From NCBI GenBank assembly GCA_937899275.1, contig CALBPE010000095.1, forward strand, positions 1 to 46,171: DNA of 46,171 nt, given 5' to 3'. A model generated the notes under the pieces. That model made no database searches. It saw only the letters and a program-made list of their open reading frames with translations, and had not been told where the DNA came from. Shown in pieces: positions 15,835 to 24,145 of this stretch (the stretch's first letter is position 1; each line of letters opens with the position of its first letter). The position numbers were made by a program, and so were the translations under genes. The stretch comes from an uncultured Chlamydiae bacterium (GTDB taxonomy: Bacteria > Chlamydiota > Chlamydiia > Chlamydiales > SM23-39).

Positions 15835-16857
15835 ATGGTTTTACTTCGCTTGATTTTTGCTTTTCTTATTCCTTTATCTTGTTTAATGACAGATCAGGTA
15901 GCTGATGTGGATCTTACAACAGATATCATCATCGACACAAAGCAAATTGGATTTGAAGAATATCCCGATGCATTTAACCCATCGATTTTAAGGGTAGATG
16001 AGGGGTTTTTGTTGAGCTTTCGTTTTTGTCCCGATATCAAAAACAATCCCTATTATTGCCGGATAGGTCTTGCTTTACTCGATGAAAATTTAGAGACAAT
16101 TATTGAGCCTCATCTTATTAACACCCGATTGTATACACACCAGGTACAATCGCAATCAGAAGATGCTAAGTTATTTCGGTACCAAGATCGTATTTTTCTG
16201 ATTTATCATGATAACGACAAGGAAACAAGCCCAACGATTAAACAAAGAAGGGATATGTTTATTGTAGAAGTGTTTCTGCATGAGGGAAAATACCTAGCAG
16301 GTCCTCCTTTAAAACTGCGAGCGGTGCACCATTATTCTACGCAATTTTGGCAAAAAAATTGGTCTGCCTTTACCTTTGATGATCAGCTTCTGATTTCCTA
16401 TACGATCAATCCGCATGAAATCTTGACGTTAGATTTTGCAACAGGCGACTGTAGTTATTACTGCTCTTCTTACTGCCCAATTAACTGGATCTATGGAAAG
16501 CTTCGAGGAAGCTCTAATCCCCAGCTAATCAATGGAGAGTATTTTGGTTTTTTCCATTCGGGACGAGTGGTCGCTTCAAATGCATCTGCAGGGCTCAATA
16601 TGTGGCATTATTTTTTTGGCGCCTATACATTTTCTGCAGAGCCTCCCTTTGCTTTAACGAAAATATCTCCCTCTCCTATTTTAGCAGAAGGTTTTTATAC
16701 CGACTCTGAAAGGGAAAAGCGGGTAATCTTTCCTGGAGGCTTTGAAATAAGCGGAGATACGGTCTATTTAGCCTATGGTAAAGATGATGCAGAAATATGG
16801 ATTGCTACCCTTAATTTTTCTAGGCTGTATGCATCTTTGATTTCGTTAGAGCCCTAG
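15835..16857 (+). CDS. Exported divergent GH130-like beta-propeller protein
   Basis: The protein has a signal peptide (MVLLRLIFAFLIPLSCLM; a possible but weak lipobox at LSC) and a propeller resembling its upstream neighbour. AFNPSILRVDEGFLLSFRF and SEDAKLFRYQDRIFLIYHD align by eye with the NPGAALYR and EDPRIV blocks, with EDAK in place of EDPR. RGSSNPQLINGEYFGFFHSG and RVIFPGGFEISGDTVYLAYG complete the pattern. The Asp is kept but the Pro-Arg is lost, so activity may differ from GH130 proper. It starts at ATG 15835, 4 bp after the stop of the gene before it. Confidence 0.6.
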   Translation: MVLLRLIFAFLIPLSCLMTDQVADVDLTTDIIIDTKQIGFEEYPDAFNPSILRVDEGFLLSFRFCPDIKNNPYYCRIGLALLDENLETIIEPHLINTRLYTHQVQSQSEDAKLFRYQDRIFLIYHDNDKETSPTIKQRRDMFIVEVFLHEGKYLAGPPLKLRAVHHYSTQFWQKNWSAFTFDDQLLISYTINPHEILTLDFATGDCSYYCSSYCPINWIYGKLRGSSNPQLINGEYFGFFHSGRVVASNASAGLNMWHYFFGAYTFSAEPPFALTKISPSPILAEGFYTDSEREKRVIFPGGFEISGDTVYLAYGKDDAEIWIATLNFSRLYASLISLEP

Positions 16858-16925
16858 CTTCTTTTTTCCTACAATTGCTCGAAAAGTATTTATTTGCTTA
16901 GGTTGATTCTTATTCAGGGATGTAT

Positions 16926-18068
16926 ATGAAGAAAATTGTCATTGCAAAAGAATCTTTGCCTCAAGAAACCCGCATCGCGATTACCCCCGATCTGGTGCAA
17001 AAATATGTCCATTTGGGCTTTGAAGTGTATGTAGAGTCTTCTTTAGGAAAACATCTAGCATATGAAGATCAAGATTTTCAGGATGTAGGAGCCAAGATTT
17101 TTACTGATAAACCCTCTATTTTGAAGCAGGGAGACATCCATCTTCGAGTCAATACAAGCTCTTTAGAAGAGATCCTTTTGATGAAAAAAGGGGCGATTCA
17201 TATTAGTTTTTACGATGCGTATCAAGACGCCCCTTCTACAGAATTATTTCTAAAACAAGGTATTACTGCCATTAGCCTGCAGATGATTCCGAGGACTACT
17301 TTGGCGCAGAAAATGGACGCTCTATCCTCGCAGGCAAGCATCGCAGGTTATGCAGCGGTTTTACTTGCAGCCAATCATCACTCTACTCTTCTTCCGATGA
17401 TGACAACACCTGCAGGAACTATTCGCCCTGCTAGCGTTTTTGTGATTGGCGTCGGCGTCGCAGGGCTACAAGCAATTGCAACGGCAAAACGGCTCGGCGC
17501 TAAGGTATCTGCTTTTGATACCCGCCCTGTAGTTGAAGAACAGGTAAAGTCTCTAGGCGCGAAATTCATTAAAGTGGATTTAGGTGAAACAGCAGAAACA
17601 AAAAATGGCTATGCAGTTGCTTTAACTGAAAAACAGTTGGAAAAACAGCGTCAAGAAATGGCCCGCGTTGCTGCCACATCAGACATCATCATCACAACAG
17701 CTGCTTTGGTAGGAAGAAAAGCGCCTATCATCCTTACAAAAGATCTACTCAGTCAGATGAAAAAAGCTCCTCAACCTGTTATTGTGGATATGGCGGTAGA
17801 AAGCGGGGGTAATGTTGAAGGAAGCGCGCTTGGTGAAACGGTGGATATTCATGGTGTAAAGGTGATTGGCCCCCAGAATTTACCCGGCTTTTTTGCCCAT
17901 GATGCAACGGCTATGTACTCCAGAAATCTCTATGAGCTTTTAGCGCATTTCTGCAAGGAAAAGAGCTTTTTTCTTTCCTTGGACGATCCCATTTTGTCTT
18001 CCTCTGTTGTCACGCATGCAGGAGATATTATTCATAACACCATTTCAGAGCTACAAGGAGTCTCCTAA
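16926..18068 (+). CDS. pntAA: NAD(P) transhydrogenase subunit alpha part 1 (PntAA)
   Basis: This is the soluble NAD(H)-binding domain I of the proton-translocating transhydrogenase. It moves hydride between NADH and NADP+ with proton translocation. The N-terminal block is MKKIVIAKESLPQETRIAIT. A Rossmann motif GVGVAGLQAIATAKRLG lies near residue 172, with SAFDTRP and KSLGAKFIKVD after it. The RQEMARVAATSDIIITTAAL segment is the family's domain I signature. ATG 16926 has AGGGA 5 nt upstream; ATG 16920 is also in frame but lacks a good site. The split into part 1 and part 2 is common in bacteria. Confidence 0.94.
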   Translation: MKKIVIAKESLPQETRIAITPDLVQKYVHLGFEVYVESSLGKHLAYEDQDFQDVGAKIFTDKPSILKQGDIHLRVNTSSLEEILLMKKGAIHISFYDAYQDAPSTELFLKQGITAISLQMIPRTTLAQKMDALSSQASIAGYAAVLLAANHHSTLLPMMTTPAGTIRPASVFVIGVGVAGLQAIATAKRLGAKVSAFDTRPVVEEQVKSLGAKFIKVDLGETAETKNGYAVALTEKQLEKQRQEMARVAATSDIIITTAALVGRKAPIILTKDLLSQMKKAPQPVIVDMAVESGGNVEGSALGETVDIHGVKVIGPQNLPGFFAHDATAMYSRNLYELLAHFCKEKSFFLSLDDPILSSSVVTHAGDIIHNTISELQGVS

Positions 18069-18346
18069 TGGATACGGCATTTTTACTCATATTTCTTTTG
18101 ATGTTAGCCTCTTTTCTCGGCTTTGAATTGATCGCTAAAGTGCCTTCTACTTTACACACTCCTTTAATGTCAGGCGCAAATGCTGTTTCTGGAATTACCC
18201 TTCTGGGCGCGATGATGGCATCGGGTATGGAATCCACTTTTTTTGCTAAATCTTTAGGCCTCTTGGCGGTAATTTTTGCCACAATCAATATTGTGGGCGG
18301 CTATCTGGTAACCCATCGTATGCTGGGTATGTTCAAAAAAAAATAG
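18068..18346 (+). CDS. pntAB: NAD(P) transhydrogenase subunit alpha part 2 (PntAB)
   Basis: A small 92-residue membrane subunit, the N-terminal half of domain II. It has about three membrane segments and the block PSTLHTPLMSGANAVSGITL, with the proline- and asparagine-bearing turn characteristic of PntAB. The start codon shares one base with the pntAA stop (TAATG), so the two are translationally coupled. Confidence 0.94.
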   Translation: MDTAFLLIFLLMLASFLGFELIAKVPSTLHTPLMSGANAVSGITLLGAMMASGMESTFFAKSLGLLAVIFATINIVGGYLVTHRMLGMFKKK

Positions 18347-18355
18347 GACCTATAC

Positions 18356-19726
18356 ATGAAATTTTTCATAGAAAGCGCATATTTTCTTGCGTCTATCCTC
18401 TTTATACTCGGCTTAAAAAAACTCGGATCGCCAGATTCTGCAAAAAGAGGGAACCTTCTTTCTGCCTGCGGGATGCTGCTAGCTGTCGTAGCTACTCTTG
18501 CCCATGAAGAGATCGTATCGATTCCATCGATTTGCATTGCTATGTTTGTAGGTTCTTTGATTGGCATTTATATGGCGCAAAAAGTAGCGATGACAGCTAT
18601 GCCTGAAATGGTAGCGCTATTAAACGGATTAGGCGGGCTTTCTAGTTTATGTGTAGGAACAGCTTTTGTTTGGAGCCGCTCTATAGTTACTCCTTTAGAT
18701 TCTCTTACTTTGGCGCTGTCTATTTTTATTGGCGGCATCACCTTCACAGGAAGCGTAGTTGCTTGGGGTAAGTTAAAAGGGGTGTTGCCTACAAAATCGA
18801 TAGTATTTTTTGCACAAAAAACGCTGACCTCTTTGCTTCTTTTTGCCTCTGCTTTTGTAATGACTTTTTTAGCAATCGATCCTGCTGCAGGAAGCTATTT
18901 TTACGCCTGTCTTATTGGTTTTTGCCTTGTGTTAGGCCTACTTTTTGTCTTTCCTATTGGTGGAGCTGATATGCCTGTTGTGATCTCTCTTTTAAATAGT
19001 TATTCAGGGCTTGCTGCATCGGCTAGTGGATTTGTGATCCAAAATTCTCTTTTGATTATTTCAGGGGCTTTAGTTGGCACTTCAGGAATCATCCTCACAT
19101 CGATTATGTGTAAAGCGATGAACCGTAGTTTATCTCATGTTCTTTTTAGCGGATTTTCTCTTAAAAGCGCTTCTAAAAAAGCGGGAGAAAAAGGCTCTTA
19201 TAAAAGCATGCAGCCAGATGATGCCTACTACCTATTAGAATCTGCAAAAACAATTCTTGTAGTCCCTGGATATGGACTTGCTGTAGCGCAGGCGCAGCAT
19301 TCTTTAAAGGAGCTTTCTGCACTCTTTGAAGAAAACGGTTCAGACGTGCGTTATGCAATTCATCCAGTAGCAGGCCGCATGCCAGGACATATGAACGTAT
19401 TATTAGCAGAAGCGGGTATATCCTACGATGCATTAGTTGAAATGGATGAAATCAACCCCACGATGGAGCAGGTAGATGTATGTATTGTCATCGGAGCAAA
19501 CGACGTAGTCAATCCTTCTGCAAAAGAAGACACCTCTAGTCCTATCTACGGTATGCCTGTTATTGAAACGCATAGAGCGAAAAATGTGCTCATTTTAAAA
19601 CGCTCTATGGGATCGGGTTTTTCTGGTATTGAAAACCCTCTATTTTTTAAATCCAATGCAGCTATGCTTTTTGGCGATGCAAAAAAGACGCTACAATCGC
19701 TAGTCACATCTATGAAAAATGGTTAA
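18356..19726 (+). CDS. pntB: NAD(P) transhydrogenase subunit beta
   Basis: PntB carries most of the proton channel and the NADP(H)-binding domain III. The first 265 residues are membrane segments with GGITFTGSVVAWGKL and GGADMPVVISLLNSYSGLAA. The soluble C-terminal domain has VPGYGLAVAQAQH, HPVAGRMPGHMNVLLAEA, IGANDVVNPSA and the closing KRSMGSGFSGIENPLFF. It has a good AGGA ribosome binding site. It completes a three-gene operon; no strong terminator is seen directly after it. Confidence 0.96.
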   Translation: MKFFIESAYFLASILFILGLKKLGSPDSAKRGNLLSACGMLLAVVATLAHEEIVSIPSICIAMFVGSLIGIYMAQKVAMTAMPEMVALLNGLGGLSSLCVGTAFVWSRSIVTPLDSLTLALSIFIGGITFTGSVVAWGKLKGVLPTKSIVFFAQKTLTSLLLFASAFVMTFLAIDPAAGSYFYACLIGFCLVLGLLFVFPIGGADMPVVISLLNSYSGLAASASGFVIQNSLLIISGALVGTSGIILTSIMCKAMNRSLSHVLFSGFSLKSASKKAGEKGSYKSMQPDDAYYLLESAKTILVVPGYGLAVAQAQHSLKELSALFEENGSDVRYAIHPVAGRMPGHMNVLLAEAGISYDALVEMDEINPTMEQVDVCIVIGANDVVNPSAKEDTSSPIYGMPVIETHRAKNVLILKRSMGSGFSGIENPLFFKSNAAMLFGDAKKTLQSLVTSMKNG

Positions 19727-19840
19727 ATCGGCTTCTTAAGCCTCTCTCTTTTGCTATTTGTATCTTTTCACCTTGTATTCCATCAATAGAACTAAATTTT
19801 TCATTGAGTTTACAATGATATATATAGTGTTAAACTAAGT

Positions 19841-19882
19841 GGGGCAATTGGAGTTAGGTAGAGCAGTGATTTGTAAGCTAAA
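19841..19882 (+). pseudogene. Degenerate tRNA-Thr(TGT)-like 5' half
   Basis: The stretch GGTAGAGCAGTGATTTGTAA at 19857-19876 matches the D-arm and anticodon arm of a tRNA-Thr with anticodon TGT, as recalled from bacterial consensus sequences. The upstream GGGGCAATTGGAGTTA is only loosely tRNA-like. No D-stem, acceptor or T-arm partner can be drawn, so it is not functional. A tRNA fragment here fits past integration or rearrangement. Confidence 0.4.
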
Positions 19883-19922
19883 TTATACGGCGCTTTCTTA
19901 TCCGGTTTTTTTGAAAAACATC

Positions 19923-19962
19923 CAAAAAAAAACATACCACTTTTTTATAAAGTGGTATGTTT
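19923..19962 (-). terminator. Rho-independent terminator of the lipase-like gene
   Basis: A perfect 14-bp inverted repeat (arms 19930-19943 and 19949-19962, loop TTTAT) is followed on the minus strand by a T tract opposite the plus-strand A run at 19923-19932. It lies 45 bp past the end of the lipase-like gene. It may also end transcription coming from pntB, as T-rich sequence follows on the plus strand. Confidence 0.8.
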
Positions 19963-20006
19963 GTGTTTTAGATAGCATTTTTTGCATGCAAACTAAATGT
20001 AATTGC

Positions 20007-21707
20007 CTACATAAAGTAACGCGCCGCTCTATTTACTGCTCCTACTAAATTGTACAGTCCGTATTGAGCAGGTCGAAAAACACTGCTGTTGAGCCGTTTG
20101 TTATTGTGGATACCTGTTGCAAATTCCTTTTGCAACTTTTTATGTCGTTTAATTTGCTCATCAGTGCATTCGATTCTACGCGTATGCTGTGGTAATTGCG
20201 GGCTAACAAGAGTGAAGCCTTCCTTGTCCTGGAGGTAGTTACTGATCTGACTGTAATTTCTCCTTTGAGCTCTTTCTAGTCGGTTGAACTGAGTACTACT
20301 GCTAGATTGACGGAAATATTCCTCGCGGATTTTTCCATTATTGTAAAAGTTTTTCGTATGCGCCTCTTTGAGGCCGGTTTTAGGGTTTCGAACACGAGTG
20401 ACTCTAAAATTTAGGCCTTTTAAGGCTTTTTCCCCACACATCGGAACAAGATCATTTTCATGAGCATAATAAGAAATAGAAAAATTTTGTCTGATTTGAG
20501 GGTCTACCTGCAAGTTACGGTTCCATTGATCAATTGTTTCTTGATCTAGCTTTGGCGCGCACCACGCATAAGCGTTGACCTTTTTGATCACAAGATTTTT
20601 TAGTGCTTTCCAAGTAGCAAGCAAGACTAACATACGTTGTACGTCAGCTCCTCCAAGAGAATGGCCCGTTACTTCAAAGTGCTTGCAACCGCTAGCTTGC
20701 AAAATAGCTAAAATATTTTGTTCGCAATTGTCAAATGCTGTTTTACCAACACCTGTTGGATCAAGGTCTCTTTGTACACTGTTTACCCCATTTGTTCCTC
20801 GACACTGGATATGTAAAGGTCCCTTGCCATGTAGCGGAGTCCAAAATAGCAGGTGCACGCCGTCTTTATGAATTTGAGCTTTTAATACATAGAGCTGTTT
20901 TTCTTTTTGCTCGCTCATTACTTCTATGATCATACCGTTTTTTAAAGATTCTGGTAGAGAGTAGGATGCTTTTGCTTCTAATTCCCGAAAGGGGTCTACA
21001 GCACTTTTCAAAGAAGTATTTTTCATTGTTTCATTGAAAAGGTGATCATAAAGACCTAGTCGAATATCTTTACTTTTTTTTCCTTTTTCTATCAGTACTG
21101 CCGCTGCTTTTGGATTACAAAAAGCCTGTATCAACTTGCGTAGCTGATAGGCAGGTAGATCTCTTACTGAATATACTGGGGAAAAATCCATAGGATTTAA
21201 ATGTTCTAGAGCAGCGCAAGGATGTCTTTGCTTAAAATTGTAAAATTCTTGGTCCAAATCCTCCAGATTCAAATGATGGCGTACTGCCACAAGCCAATGT
21301 AATTTATCTTTATCGGTTAGTTTATTTGAAAATTTGTTGTAGAAACGGGAGTGGTTATCTCCTTGAAATACTATTTTATCTACAACAGATGAGCCATAAA
21401 TACTAGAGAGGAGGTGGATAAATTTTTCTTTGTTACAAGTATTTAGTAACTGTTGCCCACAGGGAGCGCTTTGAATAGCTTCGCATAGTTTGCGTGTGTA
21501 ATGATCTTTTCTACTTTCTAAAGGCTGGAGCGCAATTGGAGCTAGCATTTTAGATTGTTGAGCAGATACTTTGTTTTTGGTAAATAAATGAGAAGCTCTT
21601 GATAGGGGGCGTATGTTTCTACCAAAAATAGTAGGTGCTGGATTAGAAAAGTGCTTTATAGATGCTACAGGCTGAAAAACACGAGGTATTGACCGAAAAA
21701 TATTCAT
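20007..21707 (-). CDS. Lipase-like (class 3) alpha/beta hydrolase, candidate secreted effector
   Basis: The 566-residue protein has no recognisable close relatives by eye beyond a lipase-like core. The nucleophile elbow reads VTGHSLGGADVQRML near residue 343. An Asp in HENDLVPMCG and a His in KEAHTKNF follow, giving a plausible Ser-Asp-His triad. The first 63 residues contain no Asp or Glu but nine Arg/Lys and many Ser, Phe and Pro (MNIFRSIPRVFQPVASIKHF at the start), like a mitochondrial targeting leader. No bacterial signal peptide is present. It stands alone, with a terminator behind it. It may act in the host cell, but this is inference. Confidence 0.6.
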   Translation of the reverse strand: MNIFRSIPRVFQPVASIKHFSNPAPTIFGRNIRPLSRASHLFTKNKVSAQQSKMLAPIALQPLESRKDHYTRKLCEAIQSAPCGQQLLNTCNKEKFIHLLSSIYGSSVVDKIVFQGDNHSRFYNKFSNKLTDKDKLHWLVAVRHHLNLEDLDQEFYNFKQRHPCAALEHLNPMDFSPVYSVRDLPAYQLRKLIQAFCNPKAAAVLIEKGKKSKDIRLGLYDHLFNETMKNTSLKSAVDPFRELEAKASYSLPESLKNGMIIEVMSEQKEKQLYVLKAQIHKDGVHLLFWTPLHGKGPLHIQCRGTNGVNSVQRDLDPTGVGKTAFDNCEQNILAILQASGCKHFEVTGHSLGGADVQRMLVLLATWKALKNLVIKKVNAYAWCAPKLDQETIDQWNRNLQVDPQIRQNFSISYYAHENDLVPMCGEKALKGLNFRVTRVRNPKTGLKEAHTKNFYNNGKIREEYFRQSSSSTQFNRLERAQRRNYSQISNYLQDKEGFTLVSPQLPQHTRRIECTDEQIKRHKKLQKEFATGIHNNKRLNSSVFRPAQYGLYNLVGAVNRAARYFM

Positions 21708-21784
21708 GGTTCCCTTTTACGAAAATAAATTGATGAAATTGTATTAATAATAAGGTAAACAGAACAATTACGTCAACAAAGCGT

Positions 21785-22798
21785 TCAGATAGAAATATTT
21801 TGTAACAACTTCCAAACAGTTTCTGGTGAAATTTGTTCTAAACAGGCAGGTTTTTTGTGCGACCTTCCTTGAAATAAACAGCGCTGTTTATGACAGGGAA
21901 AACAGGAAAGAGAAGAATGTATATGCGCTACATTTTTTCCTATAGATCCCACTTTTTTTGGATCGGTAGGGCCATGTATACCGACTAAAGGCCTATTTAA
22001 AGCGCCTGCTAATTGCCCCAAACCAGTATCGACAGAGACAACGCCTTCAGCTTTCGATAAAATCTTTGCAATTGCAATAAGAGATAGTTTAGGAAGTACA
22101 AGAGCGTTTTTTGTTTTTTCTGCGATCCATTCTGCCCGTTTTTTTTCTTTTTCAGAGCCCCAAAACAAAACTACTTGATGAGGTATTTTTTGAATTAAAC
22201 GGGCAAAAAATTCTGCAGGCCATAATTTTGTTTTCCAGCTTGCCGCATGAATACATGCGTAATATCTATTTGGAAGCTCTAATGGAAGAGGATTTTTTTC
22301 TTTAGGGATATGAATAGAGAAATTGGGAGGGCTTTTTGGCTTAGGATAGCCTAAAGCTAATGAGAAAAACTCTCGAAGGTGTTCTACTGCATGCTGATTT
22401 CTAGACACAGTGTGCTTGATCTGGTAAGCAAAATGGGCGATGTATTCTCGGCAAGAGCGCTTATCTAATCCAACGCGTTTGCCCCTTGCTAGAAGAGAGA
22501 TAAGAGCGCTTTTCCAGTTGGTCTGCCCATCTAAAATTAGGTCGTATTTTTTTAATCTAAGCTGCTTAATAAAGCGGCTAATGGCTGGAATCGATGTAAA
22601 GGGTTTTTTTCTCCAATGCCTATGATCGGTTAAGATGATTTTTTGAATATGGGGATGGAGTTTTGCGATATCTTGAAAATTTGTATCGATTACCCAGTCA
22701 ATTTCTAAGGAAGAAGCATGTTCTACAGCGTCGGTTATGCTAGCTAGCGCATGCACAATATCTCCCATAGAACTCAGTTTGATAAACAGAATACGCAT
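21785..22798 (-). CDS. waaC: Lipopolysaccharide heptosyltransferase I-like glycosyltransferase (GT9)
   Basis: This enzyme of LPS core synthesis transfers L-glycero-D-manno-heptose to Kdo at the cytoplasmic membrane. The N-terminus MRILFIKLSSMGDIVHALAS is the family hallmark. The C-terminal domain has VSVDTGLGQLAGALNRPLVGIHGPTDP, the donor-binding part of GT9, followed by CFPCHKQRC. The 337-residue length is usual. Classical Chlamydia LPS lacks heptose, so this gene suggests a different core or a different sugar. A 13-bp inverted repeat separates it from the MFS gene upstream. Confidence 0.85.
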   Translation of the reverse strand: MRILFIKLSSMGDIVHALASITDAVEHASSLEIDWVIDTNFQDIAKLHPHIQKIILTDHRHWRKKPFTSIPAISRFIKQLRLKKYDLILDGQTNWKSALISLLARGKRVGLDKRSCREYIAHFAYQIKHTVSRNQHAVEHLREFFSLALGYPKPKSPPNFSIHIPKEKNPLPLELPNRYYACIHAASWKTKLWPAEFFARLIQKIPHQVVLFWGSEKEKKRAEWIAEKTKNALVLPKLSLIAIAKILSKAEGVVSVDTGLGQLAGALNRPLVGIHGPTDPKKVGSIGKNVAHIHSSLSCFPCHKQRCLFQGRSHKKPACLEQISPETVWKLLQNISI

Positions 22799-22810
22799 GA
22801 AAAAATCATA

Positions 22811-22862
22811 TACAAAAGCGAACTTTCCGACAATTGTAAGGTGTCTTTTGTTCGCTTTTGTA
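22811..22862 (-). terminator. Inverted repeat between the MFS and heptosyltransferase genes
   Basis: The arms TACAAAAGCGAAC (plus 22811-22823) and GTTCGCTTTTGTA (22850-22862) are perfectly complementary over 13 bp, with a 26-nt loop that contains CAATTG. On the minus strand the repeat follows the MFS stop at 22877 and a run of T lies about 5 nt past the second arm. It may be a terminator or an attenuator before waaC. The long loop makes it a weaker terminator than the others here. Confidence 0.5.
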
Positions 22863-22876
22863 ATGCACTAGTTTGT

Positions 22877-24145
22877 TTATGCGTCTACTGCTTGGAATTT
22901 TGATGGTACACCTCGTCTTTGCATCGCTTTGATGGCGATAAATGCAAATATCGTAGTTCCAAGTAGGTAAAATCCAGGTGCATAGATCACATTTGTGACT
23001 TTATATAGCCAAAGGGATAAAGACGCAGAGGGAGAGCCAATGATCTGTGAGCCTAAAGCGTAACCTAAAGCCACAATTAAAAAGCGGCTTTTTGCTGGAA
23101 CCTGTTCGATAGACCAGCTATAGAAAGGCGCTGCAAATAAAATCCCTAAAATCACAAATACCGTACGCACAATGGAGGAAATAATTAACGATCCTGTGCT
23201 TAAAAGTGCAAAACCTGGAATAGCCACTAATCCTAGGCAGATTGCGCTTCTACTCATGATGTATTCTTTGCCATATTTTGAGGAAATATACCCAGCTACT
23301 GGTAATAACATAAGGTCTAAAAGTAGTAGATAGCTATTGATACCTACAGCTTCTTTCTTTGATATAGAAGAGATCAAGGGTAAAAAACCGTTCATAAATG
23401 TTGTGCTCATTGAATAGATAGTATAGGAAAGTCCTGATACAGCAATGATTGCTAAAAGTTCTTTAGGGTATTTAAATAGTACTTGTAGTACGTTTTTCGC
23501 ATCGGGACGCTCATCTGAAGGTTCTTCTTCCATAGATCTTCTGAGATAGATGCCCACACATCCGCAGATAGAGCCTAAAAGAAAGAGGTATCTCCAACCG
23601 GTTTCTAACACTTCAAAATGGTAGCCTAAAGTCACAATCACCGAAGCTAGGAGTATACCTAAAATATTTGTGCAGTCGTACAAACTGCTCAAAAAACTTT
23701 TTTCTTTTTGTTTCGATTGTTCTAATACAAAAATCGCGCCGCCGACTACTTCACCTGCAGCAAAAAAGCTCTGGAAGAATCGTAAAAAAGCAAGTAATAG
23801 GGGAGCTAAGTAGCCGATGCTATTATAGGTAGGTAAAAATCCTATTAAACAGGTGCTAATTGCCATACCAGAAAGGGACATCGATAGTGACCTCTTTCTA
23901 CCCCAAAAATCACCAATCTTTCCAAAGCAAATTGCGCCCAAAGGCTTTGCAATGATGCCTAAAGGCAAAATGGCATAGGTTTTGATCAAAGCGGTTGTAG
24001 GATCATCGGGAAAAAATAGGGGCGCAAGAAGGGGCGCAAGTAGCCCAAATAACGCACCGTCATAATGCTCAAAGATATTACCGATCATGCCGGTGAGCAT
24101 CGCTTTTCGGCTAGATCGTAGTTCTGCAATAGTTGAAGACTGCAT
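22877..24145 (-). CDS. MFS transporter of the metabolite:H+ symporter (ProP-like) family
   Basis: The 422-residue protein has about 12 membrane segments. The motifs between helices 2 and 3 (GKIGDFWGRKRSL) and the helix-1 sequence (GNIFEHYDGALFG) are those of metabolite:proton symporters such as ProP and related dicarboxylate or betaine carriers. The substrate cannot be told. AGAGG lies about 6 nt before ATG 24145. The start is inside the end of the PAP2 gene by 35 bp, so the two are probably translationally coupled. Confidence 0.85.
   Translation of the reverse strand: MQSSTIAELRSSRKAMLTGMIGNIFEHYDGALFGLLAPLLAPLFFPDDPTTALIKTYAILPLGIIAKPLGAICFGKIGDFWGRKRSLSMSLSGMAISTCLIGFLPTYNSIGYLAPLLLAFLRFFQSFFAAGEVVGGAIFVLEQSKQKEKSFLSSLYDCTNILGILLASVIVTLGYHFEVLETGWRYLFLLGSICGCVGIYLRRSMEEEPSDERPDAKNVLQVLFKYPKELLAIIAVSGLSYTIYSMSTTFMNGFLPLISSISKKEAVGINSYLLLLDLMLLPVAGYISSKYGKEYIMSRSAICLGLVAIPGFALLSTGSLIISSIVRTVFVILGILFAAPFYSWSIEQVPAKSRFLIVALGYALGSQIIGSPSASLSLWLYKVTNVIYAPGFYLLGTTIFAFIAIKAMQRRGVPSKFQAVDA

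Noticed and set aside
19839-20048. A 69-codon plus-strand frame overlapping the tRNA-like fragment and terminator
   Set aside because: It runs through a tRNA-like remnant and a perfect hairpin and overlaps the lipase gene end; codon use is not coding-like.
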